From NCBI GenBank assembly GCA_022113835.1, contig JAILWY010000023.1:15994001-16058000 (forward strand): 64,000 bases of DNA, read 5' to 3'. A program made the position numbers and the translations under genes. Origin of the DNA: Atopsyche davidsoni (Eukaryota; Arthropoda; Insecta; Trichoptera; Hydrobiosidae). Below, piece after piece: positions 10,046 through 21,885 of the stretch; position 1 is the first letter of the stretch; each line of letters begins with the position of its first letter. The notes under the pieces are model-generated. The model was not told the DNA's origin and did not search any database. It saw only the letters and a list, made by a program, of their open reading frames with translations.

Positions 10046-10957
10046 TAAACGGTATTTTAAGATGTCTTGTGTTTTAATGTGAATTCGAATTGGACACTTG
10101 TTTTATAACGTCCATATTAGTTGCAAATAAAAAAAAACTATTTAAAATGACCTGTCCCAAATTAAATTAAATTTTTATTTATCACTTTTAAAATAAAAGA
10201 TTAATTGAATTTAATAATAACTCCGTCACTGTAGTAACAAATTATTTTATAAACGCAGAAATTAAGTAAATAAGATTTAATAGCTTAATAAAACGACTTT
10301 TGATTACAAATCCAGATTTTAAGTCTGAAGACCTATGCAACCATTTATATTCAACGCATGATTGAATGGTGTTTAATCATGCTTTGAAGAGATTAAAATT
10401 AGTCAACTTTAGTGGTTGGGCGATTGAGTTTTACGGATATCTATGAGGTGGTATAAACCTTTTTTTTTCTTCAGTAAATATGAATAAATTATTATTTAAT
10501 ATATGGAAACGCATAAAATATATGTAGGACAACATCTTAAAAAAAAATTGTTTATACTTATATTTAATCAATAATTTAGGGTGATAAAAGTGTCAATTAT
10601 AAGTCAAATTTTATAATACTCAATTTTAATAATAATCTAAATTGATATGTTTCCGAACAATGGACGAGAAATAATAAAGAAAAACTGCACAATTTCATCT
10701 AGCAAGTGTTGCCAACCTAATTTGATAAAAAGAAAACCTACCGATACGGTCGTATGCATCCCACACACATGCCAGGGTAGCCAACCCTTGTGAGAAATCA
10801 GATCTTTCAGGCAAGAATCCAAGCTGAGGTTATATTAAAAAAAAAAAAAATTTAACTTAAAATATTTTTTCAAAGTTTAAAGAATTTTATAAAATTGTTA
10901 GATTCAGGTTAAGTTAATCGTAAAATTTAACTTGAAATAAAACATGAAAAAGTAAGT
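10046..10957. other. AT-rich non-coding DNA
   Basis: Mostly featureless. One 8-bp hairpin, GCATGATT with AATCATGC (about 10357-10382), stands out slightly but has no assigned function. Confidence 0.6.
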
Positions 10958-11155
10958 GTGATTCATTAGTCATGCAATATTAGTGCTTATTTACATATGT
11001 ATTAAGAATCATAATTGAGTATGCTGTATTGTTTTCTTATTGAATATTAGAAGACGCAAAATCAGATTACTCCATATATTTTTAAAAGGCCGCTCCGCAA
11101 AATTAATATCTAATTACATATGCGGTAAGGGAGATTTTCCGGTGTCAGCTTTAAA
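10958..11155 (+). repeat. Tandem duplication, unit 1 (~198 bp)
   Basis: Starts TGTGATTCATTAGTCATGCAA and ends GGTGTCAGCTTTAAA. It matches the next unit in block order, with small indels. Shared blocks are GTGATTC-TTAGT-ATGCAA, GACGCTTATTTACATATGTA-like sequence, TTTTTAAAAGGC, ATCTAATTACATATGC and GGTGTCAGCTT. Each unit contains two TTACATATG words, a CATATG E-box context. This could be a duplicated regulatory module. Confidence 0.75.
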
Positions 11156-11319
11156 TGTGATTCGTTAGTTATGCAACAATGACGCTTATTTACATATGTA
11201 CTAATTATCTTATTTGATGTAAGATGCAATCAGATTGTGTTTTTAAAAGGCTTATGATAAATCTGCTAATTCAGTATCTAATTACATATGCAGTAGGGAA
11301 GATTTTTCGGTGTCAGCTT
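11156..11319 (+). repeat. Tandem duplication, unit 2 (~164 bp)
   Basis: Second unit, about 30 bp shorter through internal deletions. The shared blocks are better conserved than the spacers between them, which is what constrained binding sites would look like, although random decay is not excluded. Confidence 0.75.
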
Positions 11320-11560
11320 CTTGCACTTGCATTGTTTTGAGGCCTCCAGTGGAAAATACCCTAGCCGATAATAGGACCGTGTGTATAAACTCGCTTAATT
11401 TTTGCGCAAAGCCCGGGCGAGAAGGACGGGGATACTCATTTGCCGGCCGGACCTGCGGGAGTGAGCGAGACAGAACGAGGCGAGCTTAATTAATGAACGT
11501 GGAAGCTTGCGCGCTTTATTGTGAGTGCAGGGCGTCTCGTGGGGGGGGGGGGGGAATTTT
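11320..11560. promoter_or_regulatory. Island with homeodomain site and poly-G run
   Basis: GC-rich block directly after the tandem duplication. It includes GTGAGCGAGACAGAACG, then CTTAATTAATGAACG (a homeodomain-type core), and a run of 14 G at 11541-11554. Candidate regulatory DNA. Confidence 0.35.
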
Positions 11561-11804
11561 AATAAAAACCAACTGAAAAGACGCAATAATATAAACGTTG
11601 CTTCTAGTCTTTTATTACATTATTTAATTTATAAGTACGTAATAACAAGCTAATTTTAAATTTTTGTAGTATTTTTAATCAAATAATTTTTTTGTTCAAA
11701 TGAAGATCAGCAAGTCAAGCATTAAAAATAATTTATTTTATGAAAGTTGCAGGTTTTTTTTTATTGTATAATTATAAAAAAAATAATAATAACAATCTAG
11801 GAGA
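11561..11804. other. AT-rich spacer
   Basis: Nothing recognisable. Confidence 0.6.
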
Positions 11805-12120
11805 CGTTGCCTTTTTCGGGGGAAAGCAATTAAAAGTCGCCATCTTCCCGGCCACCCCCCGCCCGTCCGAGACCGCAACGGTTAGTTAACATCGATTTTC
11901 TAATGAGCCAGACAGGGACGGCCTATCGCGAGACACCTAAGGCCCCGTCCGGCGCCGCGGGTGCGAGCGGGACGCCGCTAGCGGGGCGGGCGCGGGGGCC
12001 GGGGGGCACATCTACATTAGACGAGATGTCTTCGGCCGGGAGGTTTGCGCGGAAAAGTGCATTCGAAATTTGAAATTACGGCGCCGGCCGAGACGGCGGC
12101 GTGTTCCTAATTTGAAACTT
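11805..12120. promoter_or_regulatory. CpG island
   Basis: One of the most GC- and CpG-dense parts of the window, with GGCGCCGCGGG, GCGGGGCGGGCGCGGGGGC and GCGCCGGCCGAGACGGCGGC. No coding frame of note and no TATA arrangement that I trust. It could be a CpG-rich promoter or a strong regulatory island. Direction unknown. Confidence 0.4.
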
Positions 12121-12299
12121 TCTAAACGTGATTTGCTGCACTAGCTTAAATTTAAATATACAGTTGTACTTCAAAAGCTTGTAATTATATTTTATAATGT
12201 TTCAATGAATAAATATTTACTTTTGATACGCAAAAAGCACGTTCTATACTATTACGATATAAATACACATTTTTTTTAGGTTAAGTAGCCGCTGTTTGC

Positions 12300-12530
12300 G
12301 CTAATTAATTATGTCCGATTCCTCCACGAGCCGCCGCAGAGCTCCGTCTTAAGCGCCGGCCGTGGGGTGGGAGGGGGGGGGGTTAAGAAATTAAGAAAAT
12401 GCGGTGCGACAGAGAGCGAGCCGCGCTCCCCTCTCGCTCTCGAGGGCCCGGCGCTAATCTTTGCGGTGTGAAAAGCGCACTCGTCCGCAGGGCTAAGCTG
12501 CCGCTTGAAGACGGACACGAAAATGTGAAT
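12300..12530. promoter_or_regulatory. GC-rich island
   Basis: Contains a G-rich run near 12366-12382, then GAGAGCGAG and CTCGCTCTCGAG, which resemble GAGA-factor-type repeats. Open frames on both strands have no domain. Likely the same class of island as at 9.8 and 11.4 kb. Confidence 0.35.
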
Positions 12531-13720
12531 GAAACGTTCACCCAGACATTTGTATTGACTGAGCAAAATACTTTCTGCTTTTGAATCAACATCTTGTTTT
12601 GCATTAATTATAATAATGCATCTATCCATTTTTTTATAAAATTGTTAATTTAAATATTTTTGCAGGTTTTCATACGATATATACAGTAACGAACATCTTA
12701 ATTAATTTTAACTAAACTCAACATATGTTAAATTTCTGGTGGAATCTTTTTAATTAAGCAAACAATAAAGTTTTTTTTTTATGTACAAAACGTCTACAAA
12801 AGCTATGTCCTTGCAATGCCAAGTACTTGTAGGTAACAACATTTTTACTAAATTCTGATTTGGCGGGTTTTCATGCAAAAATACAAAAGTGTATGTATTT
12901 TTCTTTTTATTATCTAATATATCTAATAAACTCAGCATCAATAAACACATTAAAATTTACACCGCACATATAAGCAATATTCGTATCTTTCGTCACTCGT
13001 ACAGTATGGGCAGAAATTACGCGTCGTATGAGGGAATCATCAAATTTCAATTTATACAGGGTGTGAGTAAACTCGGAGTCCGCAGCGTTATCGAGAACAT
13101 TTGAATATATCGAACAAAATGACAGCATTAAAATGCCATTAGGGCCGATCGTTTGCTGGCAGTGTATGTATTTATTTGTTTTTTGGCATTAGCATCTTAG
13201 ATGTGATTCCGCGGCCCCCTGTATATGGGCTTTTTGCTCGCGTTGTGTACAAAGGGAAAAAAATCTGCCTACCGATAAGAATATAATTGTACGAAGACAT
13301 ATTTAATTTGTTTGGCTTAGTTTTTTGGTATTTTTAAATATATTTATTTACAGATTCTTAAGAAAGTATTCATCAAATACAAATTAGTATGAATAAAAAA
13401 ATATATAATATTGTTTATTCAATACCATTTTTTTGGTTAAGTGAAGTAAAATTGAATTGATAATATTATTTTCAATCACATAATAATGGTTATGGTTAAT
13501 CTTTCAATTTAAAATAAATTGAGATTATATCAGTGAGAGGTTGATATATTTTAATTTTCTATTTATTTATTATTATATATAAAAAAGAGCTTTATACCAG
13601 GTATGTGAAAAACCTAACAATCCACATTAATTACCTGCAACATATGCTTGTTGTTTTCCATTCTTACATAGTACGTGTAGCTTGGCTTATAGATGATACC
13701 TTGCTCAGATTATCTTCACT
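12531..13720. other. AT-rich non-coding DNA
   Basis: Mostly AT-rich. A moderately complex stretch at 13010-13260 contains short mixed-composition words and no gene. Nothing else recognisable. Confidence 0.6.
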
Positions 13721-13756
13721 CGGACGCTTTCCGCTTAAGGAAAAAAAAAGGTGTAT

Positions 13757-13778
13757 TTATATATATATATATATATTT
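13757..13778. repeat. Short TA microsatellite
   Basis: About eleven TA dinucleotides after an A-run. Confidence 0.8.
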
Positions 13779-13879
13779 TGATACAAAAATTAGCTTTTTT
13801 AAAAAAATGCAAGAAAATTTGGGGTAGTTTTTATATGTACAATATATATTCGGACACAAAAAATAGCTACGGACAAAAC

Positions 13880-14200
13880 CGAAGCAACAGCGTTAAACAA
13901 CTTGACGGCAGACATCTCCGGGTGACAGTGTTTGAACACGTGATCCGAGAAGGGGTGGCAGGGGCGAGAGGGGCGGGCGGGGGTGGGATTACCAATGTCG
14001 ACGCCAGATTACCACAGACGCCACAAATGAGAAATTACTGGACACATATTGCTAAACGACTCGCGTTCGCGTATTAATCAAATGCCACCCTCTGCTAGGG
14101 GTGTCTTTTGTAAGGGCGGGCCCGGTGATCGCCACTTGTGGTCTTTTTAAGGCTGTAATTATTTTATTGGGAGATAATAGAAAGACTGCCCCGGCGGTAT
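13880..14200. promoter_or_regulatory. GC-rich island
   Basis: Mixed-composition block with a GGGGCGGGCGGGGGTGGG run near 13970-13987 and GTGATC words. A plus frame (13751-14077) runs through it without a domain. Candidate regulatory DNA. Confidence 0.3.
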
Positions 14201-17200
14201 GAAAGGAATGTCAAGAACAAAGGTTATGTCTTTTGAGAATCAACACTTGGACTTTCTTTAATGATTTTTCAAAAAAAATGTTGGAAATGTTATATTGAGC
14301 ATACTACCACGAACGGGGTGGGGTTGTTTGTGTGCTATTTAAATTTCAAATAGTATATATGAAAGGTATAGTATAAAAAAAACCTTTTTTAAGTTGAAAA
14401 TTGAAACTATAAACGCACTTAGTATAAATTATAAAGTTGGATATGTTAACTTTCCGCGCAGGATTAATTAAGGGTTAAGTATGAACATTGAAATAAAAAT
14501 AATTATCGAATACTAATATCTTTAAAATCATCTCTGTATATTTACTTAGTATTTTAAACGTAAACATCATGACATTGTTTCACAAAAAAAGTTTAAAATA
14601 AAAATATATATTTAATTTAATGAAAAATACTGTGTATTAGGAAAAATTTATAATTTTGAAATTCAGCATTTAAAAGACGTTACATCTTTGCATCAAAAAG
14701 GCTGTGTGTAACAACAATTCAATATTTAAAAATAACTAAAAATATATACTAAATATAATACTAGTACATAAATCTTGAACGTTTTCCGCCACAATCCCTA
14801 AATACCGTGTAAATAGAAATATAATGTAAATAGTTAATAGTTGTGTGTTGCTATAATATTTTTTTGTGCATACTCATAAATTCACGCGATACAACATGTA
14901 AAAACTTATGCCGTGGTATGCAGAGCCCCTCACTAAACCAGATTTAAGATAAGTGTGGCTAAATGTCGTCACCGTGCGCTTTTTATTTAATGATTATGCA
15001 ATTTTAATTCTTGAGCATCCAAAAACAGACGATAAAATGAAAATGGCTTCAGTAAACTAAAAATTAGTGTTTTTTAAGACTAGGAAATTGTTCAGCTAAT
15101 TACTATGACTAAGATGACTTTTTTAAATTTGATTTAAAATGTATAGTAAAGTGATTTTTTTTTAAATTTAAGAGATAATTAACGTTTTAGAAATTTACTG
15201 TAGAAATTTGTTATAACACTATTTTCATATGTATGCAAATAAATTTATTATTTTTAACAGAAAGCACTTAGTGAAATTTCATTATAACATTTTTTTACTA
15301 AAAAATGTTATTTATATAGACCAAACTCTTTATTTTTTACCAACATGCTAGGAATAGACAATCTTATGACTGAATATGCCAACCTACTATTTTGGCAAAG
15401 TTAGTAGCGTCAATAAATAAAAAATATGCAATTATATAAAATAGACAATAGTTATTACAGTTTTATTATTTTAATTATATAACTATATGTGTATTTAAAT
15501 AAATACGTAGTATTTTTTTTTATCGGCGTAATAAAAATGTCCGATCAATAAAACGTACATTACCTCAGCACTAATCACTATAAAAAAATTGACCGATGAA
15601 CGTAAAACATTACAATACATCAAACCTGATACCCTAATGTACATACAAGGTGTTTTAGAGAGGAAAAAATAAACAATGGCGCCAGTGCCCCGAACTGACT
15701 GTCTGAATTTTTAAATTGTCATAACAATAAAACCTTCTTAATGACATGATAAATGGGAGACTTTTATCATAAATTACAAATCACAACCCACGCCTGAGGA
15801 GTCATTAAGAAAAATAAGAATTCAAGACAATGTAGTTAACATTTTTATCGATTTATTTATGTTTTTTCTTGGAAATATATGTGAATGGCTGATTTGCTAA
15901 TGAGTCACCGGTATAAGTTAATTGCCAAGGTGTTTCTTGTGCATTGTATAAACTGTTTAAAAATTCATGCAAGTAAAAATATTGTTTTTTCGTTGAAGTT
16001 GTTAATTATATTATTCTAAACTCGCAAAACTTGAAATGTTATGTCAAATTAAGTGTTTTGTTTTTTGTAAAATAAAATATTAAATATTTTCAATACATTC
16101 CATTATTACAAGATTTTTGAAATGTTTGGTTTTAGGGATGAAATAATACAAATATATTTCGTGATAAAACATGACTAATAAAAAAAAATACACACTTACG
16201 ACAGGTTTTGTTTGTAATTTAAAATATTCATTTCAAAACTGATAATCCAAACAGCTTTGATAAGACGGATTAAATTTTGATGGAGAATGTTAAAGCTTTG
16301 AAAATTTTAGATTACTTAAAACTAAATGGTACTATCTTTGATTTCACTGCTGGTTATTTCCGTTATTTTTATATTTATTGGATTCAAAAGCTCCCTTCAC
16401 ACGACGCGACACAACGGAAAACTGACCAAAAATACCCACTTACTGTATTTTGGTTATAGTAAAAAATTACTTAAGTATACTTATTCTTCACAAAAATCAA
16501 AATATTTTATAAACCAAAACTTATACTATAATTAAATTAATCAGTTAAAACAATCATCCTTGCGATAATATATGTTTATATTCTAGAAACTAAAGAATTG
16601 CCTGTGAATTGATTTTAAAAAGATCACGTTCTTTACATGTTCAAATTTTTCCAATTTTTTAAACGTATTACACATTAAAATCTAAAGCGATAATATTTTG
16701 CAACTTAAAGCAATCGAAATATTACCGACATGAACCTTGTTCTCTTGAGTATAAATATTTGCTTGATTATTACTCTAGAAATAATATATAAGTTAATTTA
16801 AATCTCAATTCTCAAAAAAAAAAGTTAAACAAAGCAAAGGTATTTAATATAACTCACCTTATCCATCCATATCTAATCATAAGGATAAAAATGGACTTTT
16901 ATATGTAATGTTACTAAGTAATGTATTTATATTATATTATATTTATATTACATAAGTTTAAAAAAATCTGTTTTCCTGGAGTGTTAACATGAAGACTTTA
17001 AAAGTACTAAAAATGATCTAAATATTGACAGAAGAAGTCTATTGTACTGCACCAATACCTGACATTTGATGCAAGTTGTACTCTGAGTTAAACTTAATTA
17101 AAAGAAGGAATCGTGGTTTTTTGTTTAGTTTACTAGTGTTATTTTTATTGCATTTATGGTTATGTATTTGTATTATTAAGTTTTTATGTCATGGTCAAGT

Positions 17201-17290
17201 TCTTGTGTGGTATGTCCGTTTAAGAAATCACAGAATAAAATTTCTCCTATTTCTTTGGAAGAGCTATTGTGACACTATCTGTGCAATAAA
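14201..17290. other. Long AT-rich non-coding stretch
   Basis: About 3 kb of AT-rich DNA. I see an AACATTTTTT/AAAAAATGTT hairpin near 15285-15310 and no gene, tRNA or mobile-element ends. Short open frames at 16277-16535 and 17076-17369 have no domain. Confidence 0.65.
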
Positions 17291-17689
17291 AGAAATAAAT
17301 ATTCAAATAAAGTGGACTCTGTCTCGCCCGGGGGACTGCTTTCTCACCGCCGAAGCCTTATTTATGTGATTCGACATGACATTAGAACGTTATCGTCTTA
17401 ATTTAAATAATAATCTTGTATAAATGTGTTGATTAAAAAATAAAGCAAACAGAACTCGAGCTTAGCGAGGGGTCCGAACGAACAAGTATGTTAATATAAT
17501 GAAAATACTTACAGATTTATTGTTAACGGGCCTATTCCTCGAGTCAGATAATAATTTTATGTTACAAAACAACTTGATATATTTTTATCGACACAATCAT
17601 TTAGACATCAAAAAATAAAACGTTCACGAAAAAAAAAAAATAAAAACACCAGTTCGATTCACAGCTTGCAAAAAAAAAATTTTTTTTTT

Positions 17690-17995
17690 TTGACAGCGGT
17701 AAGAATTTTTTTTTGACAGATAGCGCGCGCCGGTTTCGCGCCAAATCGGCTGTCACTCGGTTTCGCGGAAAATTTCGCTCCGCGTGGCCGGCGGCAGTGC
17801 GGCGTGTTTCCCAGGGAAGCGAGTGCTTTGGACTGACCATGGCGGGGGGCGGCCGGCGTGGCCGAGCGGGGCGGGGGCGGGGGCGGCGGGGGCAGGGGCG
17901 GGGCGGGGGCGGGGGCGGGCGGGGTTGCAATATTGCGCCTCGGACTGCAGCCGGGGGTGACGTCACACGCCGCCCCCTAAGTGAGATTGATAAGA
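17690..17995. promoter_or_regulatory. CpG island, promoter-like, with E2F- and CRE-type sites
   Basis: A sharp CpG-dense island in poly-A/T-rich flanks. It holds the E2F-like site TTTCGCGCCAAA (17734-17745), several GGGGCGGGG GC boxes (17868-17925), and a palindromic CRE GTGACGTCAC (17957-17966). An ATG at 17839 in a good context (GACCATGG) opens a Gly/Arg-rich frame of about 65 codons that ends in a poly-Phe tract, so I do not call it a protein. A possible donor, TAA|GTGAGA, follows near 17979. This is the best candidate in the window for a housekeeping-type promoter or first exon on the plus strand. Confidence 0.45.
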
Positions 17996-18166
17996 ATCTT
18001 GGGGTGGGTTTTTTTTTTTTTTGTTTTTATTTTTAATCGATTGTGACCGCGTGGGATTTTTTTTTACTGATCTCCGAATGTTGCAGTGTGATTCGTAATA
18101 TACGGATGCTAAGTATGTAATTCGTCACTTTGGTTTTGCGAATCTCACGTGATGTTAATATTGGCT
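17996..18166. other. T-rich spacer
   Basis: T-rich flank of the island, without features. Confidence 0.6.
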
Positions 18167-18170
18167 TTAA

Positions 18171-18312
18171 CCCTTTGAACTCTGGACGTTTTTTTAAATT
18201 TAACAATGTGAATACGTTTTCTTATAGGGTAAACAATAAAAGGTGCACTATGGCGACCTATAGTCGCCAACGGAGTTACAAAGACACATTGTCGCCAATG
18301 GAGTGGAAAGGG
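18171..18312. mobile_element. piggyBac-type MITE, 142 bp
   Basis: Flanked on both sides by TTAA (18167-18170 and 18313-18316), the piggyBac target duplication. The termini are CCCTTTGAACTC and, inverted, CCCTTTCCACTC, so the element starts with CCC as piggyBac elements do. The interior has a perfect hairpin, GGCGAC-ctata-GTCGCC (18252-18268), and repeats of the word CGCCAA-GGAG. There is no coding capacity, so a transposase would have to be supplied from elsewhere. Confidence 0.8.
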
Positions 18313-18316
18313 TTAA

Positions 18317-19090
18317 TAACCATATAAATTATATAAACATTATAACTGTCTTTCAGAAAAATCCCTTGAACAAAATAGGTTATTAAAACCTACTATGACC
18401 ACAATGTCTTTCAAGGTTGTTAATATTTTATTATAAAAAATATATTCTTTTTTAATAACATGCATATATATTTATATCGATTAGGAAATCGATAAAAATG
18501 GTATTATAATCAAAGATTTGCAAAAAAGTTATTGGGGCATAGTTACTTAATCTATTTACTTATTTTAAAATCTTTGTAATAGTTTGTTCTTGTTTTTCTT
18601 CCTTAACTACTAGATTCTATTAAAACTAATGTTTTTATAATTATACTGACATGTCATTTTTAAATGTATATTATGTTTCATCCATATAAATTTTTGTATT
18701 TCTTCATAATCTTATTTTTATTCATAGAATTGGATCTTGAGTTGATGCAATAGTCATCGTATTGCAGTCAGTCCACTTCATCGGTAGAACTTATTTTTCT
18801 TTCAGTCTCGATATCAGTTTTGTCTTTAGAAATATATTTATTGCTATGCCGTTAACTCCACGTACTATAGCTAGTTTAGCACATTAGTTAAAACCAAACT
18901 TACTTATGTAATTTACTTATAATAGTGACATGCAAAATGATCTTTTAAATAAAATTTCAGCCTATGTTCCTCATGTATACTGTTTAATTTGATAATAAAA
19001 AAATTATTACTCATGATCACAAGTAACTCATGTAATCGACTATTTTGAAGTTTCAGAGAGTTGGGTGCAAAAATAAATATTATATTTGAC
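18317..19090. other. AT-rich non-coding DNA
   Basis: Nothing recognisable. Confidence 0.6.
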
Positions 19091-19330
19091 TCGTTTATTT
19101 GGAAGGCCATTTTTCTTGTCGCTCTTCCGAGCGAGGTGAACGCATTGTCGAGTTGCAAAAACACTCATATCAAATGATTTATCAACTGGTTATATCGATT
19201 TTATTGTTTTGATCGCACGAATCGAGATAGGGCGATATTTATCGATTCACCGAGAGCTTATTTATTGTTATATCGAAAGCTTTCGATGTGCGTCATCCGA
19301 CTGCGCGAAAGCTCGTACGTCATAAAGTGT
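19091..19330. promoter_or_regulatory. Island with clustered ATCGAT-type sites and a 16-bp palindrome
   Basis: Contains TATATCGATTTTAT, TTTATCGATTCACC, and the perfect palindrome ATCGAAAGCTTTCGAT (19272-19287). ATCGAT is the core for DREF (TATCGATA) and Onecut/Cut-type proteins in insects. GATTTATC and GCGCGAAAGCTCG words are nearby. Candidate regulatory DNA on motif density. Confidence 0.4.
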
Positions 19331-19835
19331 TAAAAGGTGTTTATAATTTTTGTTTCCCTTTTAAAATACGTGTATCGAAATTTTGCACAGCAATAAATAT
19401 TTAAAAAATAAATGTTGACTTAAAATGTACATTTATGCGTATCTTTTTTATAAAAAAACTTTTTTAAATTGATATTTATTATTTGATTATTTTTTTACTA
19501 CAGGCATACAGTACTTAATGACTTAATATCATTGTTTTTTTTTTTAAGTTTTTTTAAAGTAGTACATATAATTGAAATGCCTAACTTTCATGAGGTAAAT
19601 TAAATTTAAAATGATTACAAAGCATTTAAACGTGTCACTTAAATTTAGTAAAGCGCTTTTTATCTGATAATTGATCTGCGATGAAGATAAATCAATCTTT
19701 GTAAGTTTGGGCGTAAGTGTTGTATATTTTATGATATAATAACTAGATAGCTCGCATTGAAGCATCCTGCGTAACGGATGTTAAAAAGATGAACTCATAA
19801 TATATACACAGTGTATTAAATAGTTTAATAATAAA
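19331..19835. other. AT-rich non-coding DNA
   Basis: Nothing recognisable. The open frame 19544-19765 (minus) has no domain. Confidence 0.6.
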
Positions 19836-20190
19836 AAAAATGGCTTTTCAGACAAAAGCCAATGGAGTCCTCGATAAAAACAACTCATGGAAATTACACA
19901 TTGTCACTAGTCGCGGAGTCGAACCTCCGGCGAGGCTCGCCCACGCACGAATGCTTTACATAACTTGCGACAATAAATATATTTCTTAATAACACACTTA
20001 ACGGGGATAAGATGGCTTCCTCGCTTTATTTATTGACCGGCGGCCATTTTGGAAAGTCTGACCGCCATTGCGGGTATAAATCATACAAAACGTATTAGGG
20101 TAATAATTAAATTTGGTGTATGGCCGCGGCGGCATTGTCTTGAAAGAGCTCGCTCATTCTATGGAGCAGCATCGCCGTAATAACGTGAAA
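19836..20190. promoter_or_regulatory. Island with hairpin and GCCATTTT words
   Basis: Begins with a hairpin GGCTTTT-cagac-AAAAGCC (about 19842-19860), then a CpG-rich part. GGCCATTTTGG at about 20043 and CCGCCATTGCGG at about 20063 match the GCCAT core bound by Pho/YY1-type proteins. Similar GGCCATTTTG words occur at 28.27 and 49.22 kb. Role inferred. Confidence 0.3.
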
Positions 20191-21060
20191 ACATAAAGGA
20201 AAACAGAAACAACCATTAGTTCATTTTCTTATATTAAGAAACGGCTAAGTATTTTCCTTTGTATGCATTGGGTGTGTGGTGGTAGAAGTCTGCCCAGTCT
20301 GCCGGGATCAGCGCGGGGTATTCTCAGTTGCCTTGCAGGGTGCAAACGTCCTTAAAAGTCAATCTTAATAACTATATTTAAAATCTAGGTGCTAAAGATA
20401 TAACATGCTTTTATAGATCAATCAGAACGAGAGATATTCGGTCCGATCTCGGGTGTAATTAGACTCACACCTGTTTAAGTTTGGCCGAAGGAGATTTATC
20501 GTTAGAAGATACGATAATTTTGTCACCTTCAAAATCATTGTCAGTTGAAGGTGAATTTGATTAAAGGACTCCACCACAACGGTCATTTTATTTTAAATAT
20601 AAATTAAACGAATTTTGTAAGCATATAAACACTACATAACTTACACAAATAAATATTAATATAAATTAAAAGGTTTTACAAAAATATTACGCAGCTGAAA
20701 AATATGCTTTTATAACATCTCAATCTAACATGAAGCAGTTGAATAAACACCCAAAGCATTTAATTACAATCGGGCATATTTTCCCGCTCCCTGTGCAAAG
20801 ATCACGCACAACCCTGTGGCAACAGAGTCTACTCTAGATTTAACTGTAACATCCCCTAATCATATAAGGTCCCTTTTAGCGGAACCACCCTTATTATCTT
20901 TGCTATTATGAGAAACATTTTTGCACAGAAGTATGCTTTATTAGTAGACGATAGTCTACGCGGGGATCGCAGAAGTTTGGACTAACTCTGGAGAAGTGGG
21001 GACTCCGATTTGATTATCCGGATCTACGTGGAACATGAGGATATCCAGAAAATAATTATG
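20191..21060. other. Mixed AT-rich DNA
   Basis: Short mixed-composition patches near 20270-20340 and 20760-20900, otherwise AT-rich. No gene or element ends recognised. Confidence 0.55.
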
Positions 21061-21100
21061 CCACGATTAAAAAGCCTATTAAAGTTATTCGATATTGAGA

Positions 21101-21149
21101 GTTTGATGTTTGGCTTCCGACGTTTCGGTCGTTCAGCTGAACATCAAAC
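21101..21149 (-). repeat. Small foldback with TTTGATG / GAAACGTC motif
   Basis: Perfect 10-bp inverted repeat GTTTGATGTT (21101-21110) and AACATCAAAC (21140-21149). On the minus strand it reads TTTGATG, a hairpin around TTCAGCTGAA, then GACCGAAACGTCGG. This resembles the cores at 34.1, 38.6 and 39.6 kb (TGATRA, hairpin, GAAAC, palindrome). Probably a decayed member of the same foldback group. Confidence 0.5.
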
Positions 21150-21180
21150 AGCTTAACACCCGAGAAATTTCAAGGTCATT

Positions 21181-21885
21181 GAATAGCAAAGCTTGCCAAA
21201 ACTAACCAAAACTATTATAATGGTTTATTTATTTTTTAATTATAATATAATAATTTTATTTTTGGGATAAAGATTTTGTAAATATCATTAAGCTTTAAAT
21301 TTTAGCTTTTTTATAGTAAACACACTTGTTTGCCAAAAAGTATCATCAACTACTTAATTACGAATAGCCAAATGAGTGAAAGATTTTATGTTTAAGAGCA
21401 CGTTTGCCTTTTGAGGCCTTCTTCAGATTTTAGTCAGAATATGTTCATAATATTCTAGAAATTTTTCTGTTCATATTTTTTAATATAAAATAGTTTCAAA
21501 AAACTTATATCTGATACAAGTTGGACGGCTTTTGAGCGCTTGATTTCTTAGTTTTTCTGCTACTACTTCTGTTCTATAGATTCTTCGTTTGATTATCTGA
21601 AACAGGTGTTTACCGCTCACGTAGAAATATTATTTCATATTTTAGAATCTAAAAGAACCTTACAAGATACTTGGGTTGATGAAGTTTTCAAGTTGAAAAA
21701 ATAGCGCAATGGTTCTCATCCAGCGATAAATCAGCGATGCTGTTTTATTATGCGTGTGGTATACTTTAGATATCCTTTATGTTGTAAACAAACTATGAAA
21801 TTGTATGAAATAATTCAATTCAAGTTTATTAAGAACCTAACCTTTATTTGAGGACAAATGCATTCAAATATATAATTAAACATCA
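21181..21885. other. AT-rich non-coding DNA
   Basis: Nothing recognisable. Confidence 0.6.

Noticed and set aside
17601..17966. 121-codon minus frame, proline- and arginine-rich
   Set aside because: Reverse reading of a GC-box array ending in poly-K/F. Composition artefact.
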